Shown piece after piece: positions 48,238 through 57,565 of a stretch of DNA of 64,000 bases. Each line of letters starts with the position of its first letter. Within the stretch, counting starts at the first letter, position 1. Where the stretch lies: positions 2,480,001 through 2,544,000 of the forward strand of contig CP107926.1 of assembly GCA_036015235.1 (NCBI GenBank). Reading direction: 5' to 3'. Position numbers and translations under genes: made by a program. Below the pieces are notes generated by a model, which saw nothing but the letters and a program-made list of their open reading frames with translations, did no database searches and was not told the origin of the DNA. The DNA comes from Streptomyces sp. NBC_00433. Lineage in GTDB: Bacteria > Actinomycetota > Actinomycetes > Streptomycetales > Streptomycetaceae.

Positions 48238-49623
48238 TCAGCCGGTGACGCGCACCGGGCCGATCCCCAGCGCGCGGACCGGCTCGGCGATCACCGAGGC
48301 GTCGCCGACCAGGACCACCACCAGGCGGTCCAGCGGGAAGGCGCTCACCGCGGCCGCGGTGGCCTCCACGGTCCCGGTGGCCGCGAGCCGGGCGTACAGC
48401 CGGGCCTGGAAGTCGTCGGGCAGCTCCTGCTCGACCTGGTCGGTGAGGGTGCCCGCCACCGCGGCGGCCGTCTCGTAGCGCAGCGGCGCCACCCCGACCA
48501 GGTTCTGCACCGCGACGTCCCGCTCGTCGTCCGTCAGGCCGCCCTCGGCGAGGGTGCGGACGACCTGCCGCAGGTCGGCCAGGGCCTCGCCGGTGACCTC
48601 GGTGGCCACCGAGCCGCTGATCGCCAGCAGCGCGGCGCCCGTACCGTCCGCGGAGCCCAGCAGCACCTGGCCGAAGGCCCGCACCCCGTAGGTGTAGCCC
48701 TTCTCCTCGCGCAGCACCCGGTCGAGCCGGGAGGTCAGGGTGCCGCCGAGGCAGTAGGTGCCGATCACCTGCGCCGCCCACACCGGGTCGTGCCGGTCGG
48801 CGCCGGTGCGCCCGATGAGCAGCTGGGTCTGCACAGCGCCGGGCCGGTCCACGATGACCACCCGGGCGGTGTCGTCCGCGGTGATCGCCGGGCGGGGGCG
48901 CGGCTCGGCCTTGGAGCCGGTCCAGCGGCCCAGCGTGTCGTCCAGCAGCGCCGGCAGGTCGATGCCGGTCAGGTCGCCGACCACGACCGCGGTGGACGTG
49001 GCGGGCCTCACATGGGCGGTGTAGAAGGCGCGCACCGCGTCCGCGTCGATCCTGCGGACCGTCTCCTCGGTGCCCTGCCGCGGCCGGGAGCAGCGCAGCG
49101 TGGCGGGGAAGAGCTCCTCGGACAGCGCCATCGCGGCCCGCCGCCCCGGGTTGGCCAGCTCGTGCGGGATCTCGTCCAGCCGGTTGGCGACCAGCCGCTT
49201 GATCTCGTCGTCGGGGAAGGCCGGCGCCCGCAGCGCGTCGGCCAGCAGCGCCAGCGCCCGGTCGAGGCGGGAGGCGGGCACTTCGAGCGAGACCCGCACC
49301 CCGGGGTGGTCGGCGTGCGCGTCCAGGGTGGCGCCGCAGCGCTCCAGCTCGGCCGCGAACTCCTCCGCGGTGTGCCGGTCGGTGCCCTCGGACAGCGCCC
49401 TGGCCATGATCGTGCCGACGCCGTCCAGGCCCTCGGGCTCGGCGTCCAGCGGCGCCGCGAGCAGCACCTCGACGGCGACGACCTGCTGCCCCGGGCGGTG
49501 GCTCGTCAGCAGCGTCACGCCGTTGCCGAGCGCGCCGCGCTCGGGGGCCGGGAAGGCCCACGGCTTGGGGTCGCCGGCCTGCGGCCGCGGGTGGAACGTC
49601 ATGACGGCAGCGGTGTCGCTCAC
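48238..49623 (-). CDS. M16-family protein, inactive-type subunit
   Basis: A 461-residue pitrilysin-like protein that lacks the HxxEH zinc motif. At the matching place it reads PLDAEPEGLDGVGTIMARAL. The Arg/Tyr substrate site of the C-terminal half is kept (SRLDRVLREEKGYTYGV). This is the usual non-catalytic partner in two-gene M16B systems. The GTG start overlaps the stop of the catalytic gene by four bases, so the subunits are made together. Confidence 0.88.
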   Translation of the reverse strand: MSDTAAVMTFHPRPQAGDPKPWAFPAPERGALGNGVTLLTSHRPGQQVVAVEVLLAAPLDAEPEGLDGVGTIMARALSEGTDRHTAEEFAAELERCGATLDAHADHPGVRVSLEVPASRLDRALALLADALRAPAFPDDEIKRLVANRLDEIPHELANPGRRAAMALSEELFPATLRCSRPRQGTEETVRRIDADAVRAFYTAHVRPATSTAVVVGDLTGIDLPALLDDTLGRWTGSKAEPRPRPAITADDTARVVIVDRPGAVQTQLLIGRTGADRHDPVWAAQVIGTYCLGGTLTSRLDRVLREEKGYTYGVRAFGQVLLGSADGTGAALLAISGSVATEVTGEALADLRQVVRTLAEGGLTDDERDVAVQNLVGVAPLRYETAAAVAGTLTDQVEQELPDDFQARLYARLAATGTVEATAAAVSAFPLDRLVVVLVGDASVIAEPVRALGIGPVRVTG

Positions 49624-50978
49624 AGCTCGCCCTCTTCCTCGTCCTCGTCCTGGTCCTGGTCGTCCTGCTGGCCGCCCCCGGTGGGCTCGTAGACGAGCAC
49701 CGCCCTGTTGTCGGGGCGCAGCCGGGCCGCGGCGACCTCCCTGACCTCCTCGGCGGTGATCGACAGCACCCGCTGCACCGCGGTCAGCGCCAGCTGCGGG
49801 TCGCCGAACAGCACCGCGAAGCGGCACAGTTCGTCCGCCCGCCCGTTGACGGTGGCGAGCCGGTCCAGCCACTCGCGCTCCAGCTGGGCCTGCGCCCGCT
49901 CCATCTCCTCGGGGGTGGGGCCCTCGGCCGCGAAGCGGGCCAGCTCCTCGTCCACCGCGGTCTCGATGGCGCTCAGCTCGACCCCGCTGGACGCCTTGAC
50001 GTCCAGCCAGCCCAGCGACGGCGCCCCGGCCAGCCGCAGCAGCCCGAAGCCCGCGGTCACCGCCGTACGGTCGCGGCGCACCAGCCGGTTGTGCAGCCGG
50101 GACGACTCGCCGCCGCCCAGCGCGGTGAGCGCCAGGTCGGCGGCGTCACCCGCGCGCGTGCCGTCCTCGGGCAGCCGGTAGGCCGCCATCAGGGCGCGCG
50201 AGGGCACGTCCTCCTCGACGACCTCGCGCAGCTGACCGCCCATCACGTCGGGCAGCGAGCCGTCCCGCGGAGCGGGCTTGCCGTCGTGCGCGGGGATGCT
50301 GCCGAAGTATTTCTCCACCCAGGCCAGCGTCTGCCCGGGGTCGATGTCGCCGACGACGGCGAGCACGGCATTCCCCGGCGCGTAATACGTGCGGAAGAAG
50401 GCCCTGGCGTCCTCCAGGGAGGCCGCGTCGAGGTCGGCCATCGAGCCGATCGGGGTGTGGTGGTAGGGGTGGCCGTCGGGGTAGGCCAGCGCGGTGAGCC
50501 GCTCGAAGGCCGTACCGTAGGGCACGTTGTCGTAGCGCTGGCGGCGCTCGTTCTTCACCACGTCCCGCTGGTTGTCCAGGCTCTCCTGGTCCAGGGCGTC
50601 CAGCAGGCTGCCCATCCGGTCGGCCTCCAGCCACAGGGCCAGTTCCACCTGGTGGGCGGGCATCGTCTCGAAGTAGTTGGTGCGCTCGAAGCTGGTGGTG
50701 CCGTTGAGCGAGCCGCCCGCGCCCTGGACCAGTTCGAAGTGGCCGTTGCCCTTGACGCTCGCCGAGCCCTGGAACATCAGGTGCTCGAAGAGGTGGGCGA
50801 GACCGGTGCGGCCCTTGACCTCGTGCCGCGAACCGACGTCGTACCACAGGCAGACGGCGGCGACCGGGGTGAGATGGTCCTCGGAGAGCACCACCCGCAG
50901 GCCGTTCGCCAGGCGGTGCTCGGTGGCTGTCAGGCCGCTGGAGTGTGCCTCCGGCGTGGCCGTGTGACCCATGGGCAA
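49620..50978 (-). CDS. M16-family zinc peptidase, catalytic subunit
   Basis: A 452-residue processing-peptidase-like enzyme. The inverted zinc motif HLFEH (H62, E65, H66) and the distal Glu ligand in KNERR (about E144) are present. TTG 50978 (MPMGHTAT) sits close behind GGAAGGA; ATG 50972 is the alternative. The acidic tail after residue 430 (Gln/Asp/Glu run) is low complexity. It forms a heterodimer with the downstream M16 protein by analogy to the family. Targets unknown. Confidence 0.9.
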   Translation of the reverse strand: MPMGHTATPEAHSSGLTATEHRLANGLRVVLSEDHLTPVAAVCLWYDVGSRHEVKGRTGLAHLFEHLMFQGSASVKGNGHFELVQGAGGSLNGTTSFERTNYFETMPAHQVELALWLEADRMGSLLDALDQESLDNQRDVVKNERRQRYDNVPYGTAFERLTALAYPDGHPYHHTPIGSMADLDAASLEDARAFFRTYYAPGNAVLAVVGDIDPGQTLAWVEKYFGSIPAHDGKPAPRDGSLPDVMGGQLREVVEEDVPSRALMAAYRLPEDGTRAGDAADLALTALGGGESSRLHNRLVRRDRTAVTAGFGLLRLAGAPSLGWLDVKASSGVELSAIETAVDEELARFAAEGPTPEEMERAQAQLEREWLDRLATVNGRADELCRFAVLFGDPQLALTAVQRVLSITAEEVREVAAARLRPDNRAVLVYEPTGGGQQDDQDQDEDEEEGEL

Positions 50979-51183
50979 GCTGTCCTTCCGGTCGCGTGCT
51001 CGTGACTGCGTAGAGTGCTGCCACTCTAGGCAAGCGAGTCGGCGGGCGGCGAAGTTCCCGGTCGCGGGCGCGCTCGTGCCGGGTCGTGGTCGGCGTTGTC
51101 CGTGCCGCGGTCCACAATGGTCCGCGTCAGTTCACCGGTCCAGCCGATCGACCTTCCGGTCCAGACGAAGGAGCGCCGCCGAG

Positions 51184-53628
51184 ATGGCCCGCCGTACGAC
51201 GAAGACCCCGCCGCCCGACGACGGTTTCGAGGAGCGCATCCTCGACATCGACGTGGTGGACGAGATGCAGGCCTCGTATCTTGAGTACGCCTACTCGGTG
51301 ATCTACGCACGCGCCCTGCCCGACGCCCGTGACGGCATGAAGCCGGTCCACCGCCGCATCGTCTACCAGATGAACGAGATGGGCCTGCGCCCCGACCGGG
51401 CCTTCGTCAAGTGCGCCCGGGTCGTCGGCGAGGTGATGGGCAAGCTGCACCCGCACGGCGACGCGTCGATCTACGACGCCATGGTGCGGATGGCGCAGCC
51501 GTTCTCGCAGCGCCTCCCGCTGGTCGACGGGCACGGCAACTTCGGTTCGCTGGACGACATGCCGGCCGCGATGCGCTACACCGAGGCCCGCATGTCGGGC
51601 CCCGCGCGGCTGATGGTCGAGTCGATCGACGAGGACACCGTCGACTTCGCGCCCAACTACGACGGCCAGGAGCAGGAGCCCGCCGTCCTGCCGTCGGCCT
51701 ATCCCAACCTGCTGGTCAACGGGGCGTCCGGGATCGCGGTCGGCATGGCCACCAACATGCCGCCGCACAACCTGGGCGAGGTCATCGCCGCCGCCCGGCA
51801 CCTGATCCGCTACCCGAACGCGGACCTGGACGCCCTGATGCGGCACATCCCGGGCCCCGACCTGCCGACCGGCGGCCGGATCATCGGCCTGTCCGGCATC
51901 AGGGACGCCTACGAGTCCGGCCGCGGCACGTTCAAGATCCGCGCCACCGTCTCCGTGGAGGACGTCACCCCCCGCCGCAAGGGCCTGGTCGTCACCGAAC
52001 TGCCCTTCACCGTCGGCCCCGAGAAGGTCATCGCCAAGATCAAGGACATGGTCGGCGCGAAGAAGCTCCAGGGCATCGCCGACGTCAAGGACCTGACCGA
52101 CCGCGAGCACGGCCTGCGGCTGGTCATCGAGATCAAGAACGGCTTCAACCCCGAGGCCGTGCTCGAACAGCTCTACAAGCTGACGCCGATGGAGGACTCC
52201 TTCGGCATCAACAACGTGGCGCTGGTGGACGGCCAGCCGCTCACCCTGGGCCTGCGCGAGCTGCTCCAGGTCTACGTCGACCACCGCTTCGAGGTCGTGC
52301 GGCGGCGCAGCGAGTTCCGCCGCACCAAGCGCCGCGACCGGCTGCACCTGGTCGACGGCCTGCTGATCGCGCTGGTCGACATCGACGAGGTCATCGCGAT
52401 CATCCGGGCCAGCGACAACGCGGCGCAGGCCAAGGAGCGCCTGATGGAGCGCTTCGGCCTGTCCGAGACCCAGACGCAGTACATCCTGGACACCCCGCTG
52501 CGCCGGCTGACCCGCTTCGACCGCATCGAGCTGGAGTCCGAGCGCGACCGGCTCAACGCCGAGATCGCCGAGCTGACCCGGATCCTCGACTCCGACGCCG
52601 AGCTGCGCAAGCTGGTGTCGGCGGAACTGGCGGCGGTGGCCAAGCAGTACGGCACCGAGCGCCGCACGGTGCTGCTGGAGTCGGCGGGCACGCCGGTCTC
52701 CGCGGTGCCGCTGGAGGTCGCCGACGACCCGTGCCGGGTGCTGCTGTCCTCGACCGGGCTGCTGGCCCGCACGGCCACCGGCCAGGACCCGGACGACGGC
52801 GGGGGGCGGCGGGCCAAGCACGACGTGATCGTCTCCGCGGTGCCCTCCACGGCCCGCGCCGACATCGGCGCGGTCACCAACCTCGGGAGGCTGCTGCGGC
52901 TGACGGTGATCGACCTGCCGGTGCTGCCGGACACCGCGGGGGCGCCCTCGCTGGCCGGCGGGGCGCCGCTGTCCGAGTTCCTGTCGCTCCAGGACGGCGA
53001 GCGGGTGCTGTGCCTGACCACGCTCGACGAGTCCTCGCCGGGCCTGGCGCTGGGCACCGAGCAGGGCGTGGTCAAGCGCGTCGTGCCCGACTACCCGCCG
53101 AACAAGGACGACCTGGAGGTCATCGGCCTCAAGGACGGCGACACGGTGGTCGGCGCGGTGGAGCTGCACACCGGCGAGGAGGACCTGGTCTTCATCACCG
53201 ACGACGCCCAGCTGCTCCGCTACCCGGCCTCGCAGGTGCGCCCGCAGGGGCGCCCGGCCGCCGGCATGGCGGGCGTCAAGCTCACCGACGGCGCCAAGGT
53301 GATCTCCTTCACCGCCGTCGACCCGGCGGTGGACGCGGTGGTCTTCACCGTCGCCCGCGCCGACGACACGCTGGACGGGACCGAGGGCACAGCGAAGCTG
53401 ACACCCTTCGAGCAGTACCCGCGCAAGGGCCGCGCCACCGGCGGGGTGCGCTGCCAGCGCTTCCTGCGCGGCGAGACCGGCCTGTTGCTGGCCTGGGCAG
53501 GTCCCGCCCCGGCCCGCGCGGCGACCGCGACCGGCGCCCCGGCAGAACTGCCCCCGAAGGACCCGCGCCGCGACGGCTCGGGCGTCCCGCTGGCCAAGCC
53601 GGTGGCGGTGGTGGCGGGCCCGGTGTGA
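51184..53628 (+). CDS. parC: DNA topoisomerase IV subunit A
   Basis: Type IIA topoisomerase breakage-reunion subunit, 814 residues. The winged helix includes the quinolone region ([17 protein letters not shown], with S95) and the catalytic Tyr132 in [10 protein letters not shown]. Tower and coiled-coil ([15 protein letters not shown]) follow, then a C-terminal beta-pinwheel. Within the pinwheel no GyrA-box (QRRGGKG) is visible, which favours ParC over GyrA. ATG 51184 has GAAGGAG upstream. parE is not in the window. Confidence 0.9.
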   Translation: MARRTTKTPPPDDGFEERILDIDVVDEMQASYLEYAYSVIYARALPDARDGMKPVHRRIVYQMNEMGLRPDRAFVKCARVVGEVMGKLHPHGDASIYDAMVRMAQPFSQRLPLVDGHGNFGSLDDMPAAMRYTEARMSGPARLMVESIDEDTVDFAPNYDGQEQEPAVLPSAYPNLLVNGASGIAVGMATNMPPHNLGEVIAAARHLIRYPNADLDALMRHIPGPDLPTGGRIIGLSGIRDAYESGRGTFKIRATVSVEDVTPRRKGLVVTELPFTVGPEKVIAKIKDMVGAKKLQGIADVKDLTDREHGLRLVIEIKNGFNPEAVLEQLYKLTPMEDSFGINNVALVDGQPLTLGLRELLQVYVDHRFEVVRRRSEFRRTKRRDRLHLVDGLLIALVDIDEVIAIIRASDNAAQAKERLMERFGLSETQTQYILDTPLRRLTRFDRIELESERDRLNAEIAELTRILDSDAELRKLVSAELAAVAKQYGTERRTVLLESAGTPVSAVPLEVADDPCRVLLSSTGLLARTATGQDPDDGGGRRAKHDVIVSAVPSTARADIGAVTNLGRLLRLTVIDLPVLPDTAGAPSLAGGAPLSEFLSLQDGERVLCLTTLDESSPGLALGTEQGVVKRVVPDYPPNKDDLEVIGLKDGDTVVGAVELHTGEEDLVFITDDAQLLRYPASQVRPQGRPAAGMAGVKLTDGAKVISFTAVDPAVDAVVFTVARADDTLDGTEGTAKLTPFEQYPRKGRATGGVRCQRFLRGETGLLLAWAGPAPARAATATGAPAELPPKDPRRDGSGVPLAKPVAVVAGPV

Positions 53629-53716
53629 TCCCACCGGCCGCGGGGGCGCAGGCGAGGCGCTCCCCGGCCGCGGGGTCCGTCGGGGGCGGGCCCCGGCGGC
53701 GGTTAGGCTCGCCTGT

Positions 53717-54637
53717 GTGAGTACGTGTACGACGGCTTCGGCGGAGCTGGGCGAGCCGGTGGGCGCCACCGCCGCCACCGCCAGGACCTGGCTGCTGATC
53801 GAGCAGCCGGGCCCGTGGGGGCGCAAGGCGCTGACCGGGAGCCGGCTCGACCCCGCGGTGGGGCGGGCGCTGGACCGGGCCGCCGACGGCACCGGTGTGC
53901 GGGTCGCCCTGATCCGCAGGTCCGGGCGGCACGCCGACCTGCACACGGCGGCCAGGCACCGGGTCTACCTGGCGCACACCGCGCCGGGCGACGCCTGGAT
54001 CCGTACGGACACGCTCGCCGACCCGGCGGACCTGGCCGAACTGGACTTCGCGGCGCTGGGCGCGGGCTCGCACCACGGTTTCGGCACGGCCCATGTGGGG
54101 GCGCCGCTGGCGCTGGTGTGCACCAACGGCAGGCGGGACCGCTGCTGCGCGGTGCGCGGCCGGCCGCTGGCCGCCGAGCTGGCCGCGGGCGGCCACGCCG
54201 ACGTCTGGGAGGTCACCCACCTGGGCGGCCACCGCTTCTCCCCCACCATGCTGGTGCTGCCCTACGGCTACACCTACGGCCGGGTGGACGGCCGGCTCGC
54301 CAAGGACGTGCTGGAGGCCGCCCGCAGCGGCCGGGTCGTCCTCGAAGGCTGCCGCGGCCGGTCCGCCTGGGACCGCCCCGGCCAGGCCGCCGACCTGGCC
54401 GTACGCGCCCTGGCCGGCGTGGACCTGGAGGGCGCGCTGACCGTACGGCGTACGGTCGCCGGGCCGGGCGGCGACACCTGGTCGGTGCTGGTCGCCCACA
54501 CCGACGGGCGGGCCTGGGAGGTCGCCGTCACGCGGAGCGCCGCGCAGCCGCCGCGCCCGGAGAGCTGCGACAGCCCGCTCGGCACCCCGGCCGTCCTGAC
54601 GGCGACCGGGGTCACCGCGGTCACCCGACCTTCCTGA
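53717..54637 (+). CDS. Sucrase/ferredoxin-like family protein
   Basis: A 306-residue thioredoxin-fold ferredoxin-like protein (Suc_Fer-like). The cluster motif is CTNGRRDRCCAVRGRPLA in the middle. The partner motif HLGGHRFSPTMLVLPYG follows about 40 residues later. An N-terminal WLLIEQPGPWG segment is typical of the actinobacterial branch. Starts at GTG 53717. Probably binds [2Fe-2S]; the redox partner is unknown. Confidence 0.85.
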   Translation: MSTCTTASAELGEPVGATAATARTWLLIEQPGPWGRKALTGSRLDPAVGRALDRAADGTGVRVALIRRSGRHADLHTAARHRVYLAHTAPGDAWIRTDTLADPADLAELDFAALGAGSHHGFGTAHVGAPLALVCTNGRRDRCCAVRGRPLAAELAAGGHADVWEVTHLGGHRFSPTMLVLPYGYTYGRVDGRLAKDVLEAARSGRVVLEGCRGRSAWDRPGQAADLAVRALAGVDLEGALTVRRTVAGPGGDTWSVLVAHTDGRAWEVAVTRSAAQPPRPESCDSPLGTPAVLTATGVTAVTRPS

Positions 54638-54790
54638 CGAAGTCCTCGGCCCCGCCGATGTCGCCGGCCGCCTTGGCGGAGACGACCTCGCCCTCGCCGG
54701 GGGCCTGCGAGAACCCCACGACGGACTCCAGGTGCTCGGCCTCGGTCTGGAGGTCGAGGGTGTGGCCGCCCCGGGCACCGCTACGCCTGG
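54620..54790 (-). pseudogene. C-terminal fragment of an unknown protein
   Basis: About 50 codons read HTLDLQTEAEHLESVVGFSQ and GDIGGAEDFVRKVG before TGA, far more protein-like than the other frames. No start codon or upstream body is found before the acetate symporter gene ends. The fragment overlaps the end of the ferredoxin-like gene by 18 bp. Confidence 0.4.
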
Positions 54791-54830
54791 GCCGGGGCGG
54801 ACTGACCCGCCATGCCCCGGCCCGCGCGTC

Positions 54831-56495
54831 CTAGACCGCGCCCGCCCCGGTGAGCGAGCGGACCTCCGTCTCGGCATACCGTCCCGGGTCGGCGGGCTCG
54901 GGCGAGAACACCGTGCCGAGCCAACCCGCGAGGAAGCCCAGCGGGATCGAGACCAGGCCCGGATTCTCCAGCGGGAAGACGTGGAAGTCGACCCCGGGGA
55001 CGAGCGAGTCCGGACGTCCCGACATCACCGGCGACAGCACGACGAGCAGCAGCGCGGGCACCAGCCCGCCGTAGATCGCCCACACCGAGCCCCTGGTGGT
55101 GAAACGCCGCCAGAACAGCGAGTACAGCAGCGCCGGCAGATTCGCGGACGCCGCCACCGCGAAGGCCAGGCCGACCAGGAAGGCGATGTTCTGGTCCTGC
55201 GCCAGCAGGCTCAGCGCGATGGCCACCGCGCCGATGCCCACCGCCGCGAAGCGCGCCACCCGCACCTCGTCCTGCTCCATCGCGACCTCGGCCGGATCCC
55301 GCCGCCCGTGCTTGGCCGCCGGCCGGCGCAGCGCGGTGTAGAGGTCGTGCGCCACCGAGGCCGACGACGCCAGGGTGATACCGGCGACCACCGCCAGGAT
55401 GGTCGCGAAGGCCACCGCGCCGACCACGGCGAACAGCACCGTCCCCCACGTCGACCCCGATCCGCCGCCGAGTGCCTCGGCGAGCAGCGGCACCGCCGTG
55501 TTGCCCGCCGCGTTGGACTCCCGCACGGTGCCCGAGCCGACGACCGCCGCGGCTCCGAAGCCGAGCACGATCGTCATCAGGTAGAAGGCCCCGATCAGCC
55601 CGATCGCCCACACCACCGAACGCCGCGCCGACCGGGCGGTCGGCACCGTGTAGAAGCGCGACAGGATGTGCGGCAGCCCCGCGGTGCCCAGCACCAGCGC
55701 GAGCCCGAGGCTGATGAAGTCCAGCCGGGACGTCCAGCTCCCGCCGTACTTCAGCCCCGGCGCCAGGAACGCCTTCCCGTGCCCGCTGCCGGTGGCCGCG
55801 GAGTGCAGCAGGTCGTCGACATTGCCGTGGAAGCGCACCAGCACCATCACGGTGAGCATCACCGTGCCGCTGATCAGCAGCACGGTCTTCACGATCTGGA
55901 TCCAGGTGGTGGCCCGCATCCCGCCGAAGGAGACGTAGAAGACCATCAGCGCCCCGACCCCGATCACCGCCCAGGTCCTGGCCGCCGCCCCCTCGCCGCC
56001 GATCAGCAGCCCGACCAGGCTGCCCGCGCCGACCATCTGCGCCACCAGGTAGAGCACCGACACCACCACCGACGAGGTGCCCGCCGCGATCCGCACCGGC
56101 CGCTGCCGCATCCTCGCCGACAGCACGTCGGCCAGCGTGTAGCGCCCGCAGTTGCGGACCAGCTCCGCGACCAGCATGAGCACCACCAGCCACGCCACCA
56201 GGAATCCCACCGAGTAGAGCAGCCCGTCGTAGCCGAACAGCGCGATCAGCCCCGAGATGCCGAGGAAGGACGCCGCCGACATGTAGTCGCCCGCGATCGC
56301 GAAGCCGTTCTCCATCGGGGAGAACATCCGCCCGCCCGTGAAGAACTCCTCCGACGAACTGCGCCGCCGCCCCGCCCACGCGGTGATCGCCAGCGTCACC
56401 GACACGAACACCGTGAACAGCACCACCGCCAGGCCCTGGTGCTCCCCCGCCGAATCGGCCAGATACCGGCCCGCCGCCATCCGCCCGCCGCTCAA
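54831..56495 (-). CDS. actP: Sodium/acetate-type solute symporter (ActP-like)
   Basis: Sodium:solute symporter family protein of 554 residues with about 13 membrane helices. Hallmarks are GDYMSAASFLGISGLIALFG, GTAGLPHILSRFYTV and the RRSSSEEFFTGGR cytoplasmic region. The TTG start 56495 overlaps the DUF485 stop by four bases (TTGA); ATG 56480 is an alternative. DUF485 genes coupled to actP are standard for acetate and pyruvate uptake systems. It probably imports acetate or other short monocarboxylates. Confidence 0.88.
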   Translation of the reverse strand: MSGGRMAAGRYLADSAGEHQGLAVVLFTVFVSVTLAITAWAGRRRSSSEEFFTGGRMFSPMENGFAIAGDYMSAASFLGISGLIALFGYDGLLYSVGFLVAWLVVLMLVAELVRNCGRYTLADVLSARMRQRPVRIAAGTSSVVVSVLYLVAQMVGAGSLVGLLIGGEGAAARTWAVIGVGALMVFYVSFGGMRATTWIQIVKTVLLISGTVMLTVMVLVRFHGNVDDLLHSAATGSGHGKAFLAPGLKYGGSWTSRLDFISLGLALVLGTAGLPHILSRFYTVPTARSARRSVVWAIGLIGAFYLMTIVLGFGAAAVVGSGTVRESNAAGNTAVPLLAEALGGGSGSTWGTVLFAVVGAVAFATILAVVAGITLASSASVAHDLYTALRRPAAKHGRRDPAEVAMEQDEVRVARFAAVGIGAVAIALSLLAQDQNIAFLVGLAFAVAASANLPALLYSLFWRRFTTRGSVWAIYGGLVPALLLVVLSPVMSGRPDSLVPGVDFHVFPLENPGLVSIPLGFLAGWLGTVFSPEPADPGRYAETEVRSLTGAGAV

Positions 56496-56962
56496 CGCAC
56501 CCGCTCCTGTCCGGTCCTGGTCGCCAGCGTCCACCGCAGATCCAGCGCCGCCCGGTCCCTGCGCAGCCGCGCGTGTCTGACATAGGCCCAGGTCAGCAGG
56601 AAGGTCGTGGCAAACTGCGCCAGCCCGGCGACCATCGCCACATTCACCTCCCCCGCGACCTGACGCCCCATCAACCCCGGAGCGGTGGTGGCCAGCACGA
56701 CATAGAGCAGATACCAGGCCACGAAGGCCGCCGCCGCGGGGAACACGAACCCGCGGTAGCGGTCCCGCACCTCCTGGAACGCCGCACTGTGCTGCACCTC
56801 CTCGAAGACCGCCCCCCGATCCTCCGCCGCAGCCGCTGGCACCGCGACCGGTGGCGCGGCGGGCGCCCCCTGGTCGGGCACCCAGAGCCCTGCCCCTCCG
56901 GCATCCCGCCACGGGTCGTCCACCCGCAGCGCAAGGGGGTCGCCGCCGTCGTGCTTTTCCAC
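56492..56962 (-). CDS. DUF485 membrane protein, partner of the symporter
   Basis: A 156-residue protein. A long Pro/Ala-rich cytoplasmic N-terminus is followed by two membrane helices (about 80-105 and 118-140) and the conserved ending TFLLTWAYVRHA. GTG 56962 has GAGGAG upstream; the frame is also open before it. It belongs to the DUF485/YjcH family found before actP. Its role is thought to be assembly or modulation of the symporter (family knowledge). Confidence 0.85.
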   Translation of the reverse strand: MEKHDGGDPLALRVDDPWRDAGGAGLWVPDQGAPAAPPVAVPAAAAEDRGAVFEEVQHSAAFQEVRDRYRGFVFPAAAAFVAWYLLYVVLATTAPGLMGRQVAGEVNVAMVAGLAQFATTFLLTWAYVRHARLRRDRAALDLRWTLATRTGQERVR

Positions 56963-57004
56963 CGAACTCTCCTCGTTCCACGGCTGGATGGGCCGTGTGC
57001 CCAA

Positions 57005-57325
57005 TCATGGACAGAGCGGGAAGTTCCTGGTCCAATAAGCCGAAACCTTCACCCCATCAGGTGATGCCGTTCCGGCAGGCATGTCCGACCGCCTGGGCAC
57101 GGACGCGCACCCCGGTTTTCCGCGCGCCCCGGCCCGCAGCGCGGGGAACGGCGAAACGTCGTCCGCGTAGGTGGCGAGCACCACCACCTGTGTCGCCGGA
57201 TGGTCCGCCCGGATCCGCCGGGTCGCCTCCACCCCGTCGCAGCGCGGCATCCGCAGATCCATCAGCACCACGTCCGGCCGCTGCCCCCCGACCAGTCGAC
57301 CATCACGACATTCGGCACGCCTCAC
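57005..57325 (-). pseudogene. NarL-type response regulator fragment
   Basis: Only the middle of a receiver domain remains: RPDVVLMDLRMPRCDGVEA with its phosphoacceptor Asp, then HPATQVVVLATYADD and FPALRAGARG. The N-terminal acidic pair, the end of the receiver and the LuxR-type DNA-binding domain are missing. Both ends run into unrelated sequence. Confidence 0.65.
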
Positions 57326-57548
57326 GACATCACTCGACGAGATTTCGATCGAGTCCTCCTACCCGGCGGACGCCGAGAGCGCCGCCTTCCTGCGCAGCCT
57401 CGCCGACACGGGCACGGGCACGGACGCCGACGCGGGCCTGCACGGCCTGGCTCTCGCCCGCCACCTGGGCGTCGCCCCCGCGGAGGAGGTGCGGTTGACC
57501 CGGGCCGTCGGCCGCGAGGTCAACGCCCCCCTCCGCAAGGGCGGCTGA
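57320..57548 (+). pseudogene. C-terminal fragment of an unknown protein
   Basis: The frame reads PADAESAAFLRSLADTG and then LHGLALARHLGVAPAEEVRL before ending GREVNAPLRKGG. The composition is that of a real helical protein. No proper start or N-terminus is visible, since the preceding sequence is antisense to the response-regulator fragment. No family recognised. Confidence 0.35.
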
Positions 57549-57565
57549 CCGCCTGCGGCGGACCG

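Noticed and set aside
51127..53946. 939-codon minus-strand frame
   Set aside because: Antisense shadow of parC, with no protein family features.
54732..56585. 617-codon plus-strand frame
   Set aside because: Arg/His/Gln-rich antisense shadow of the symporter gene.
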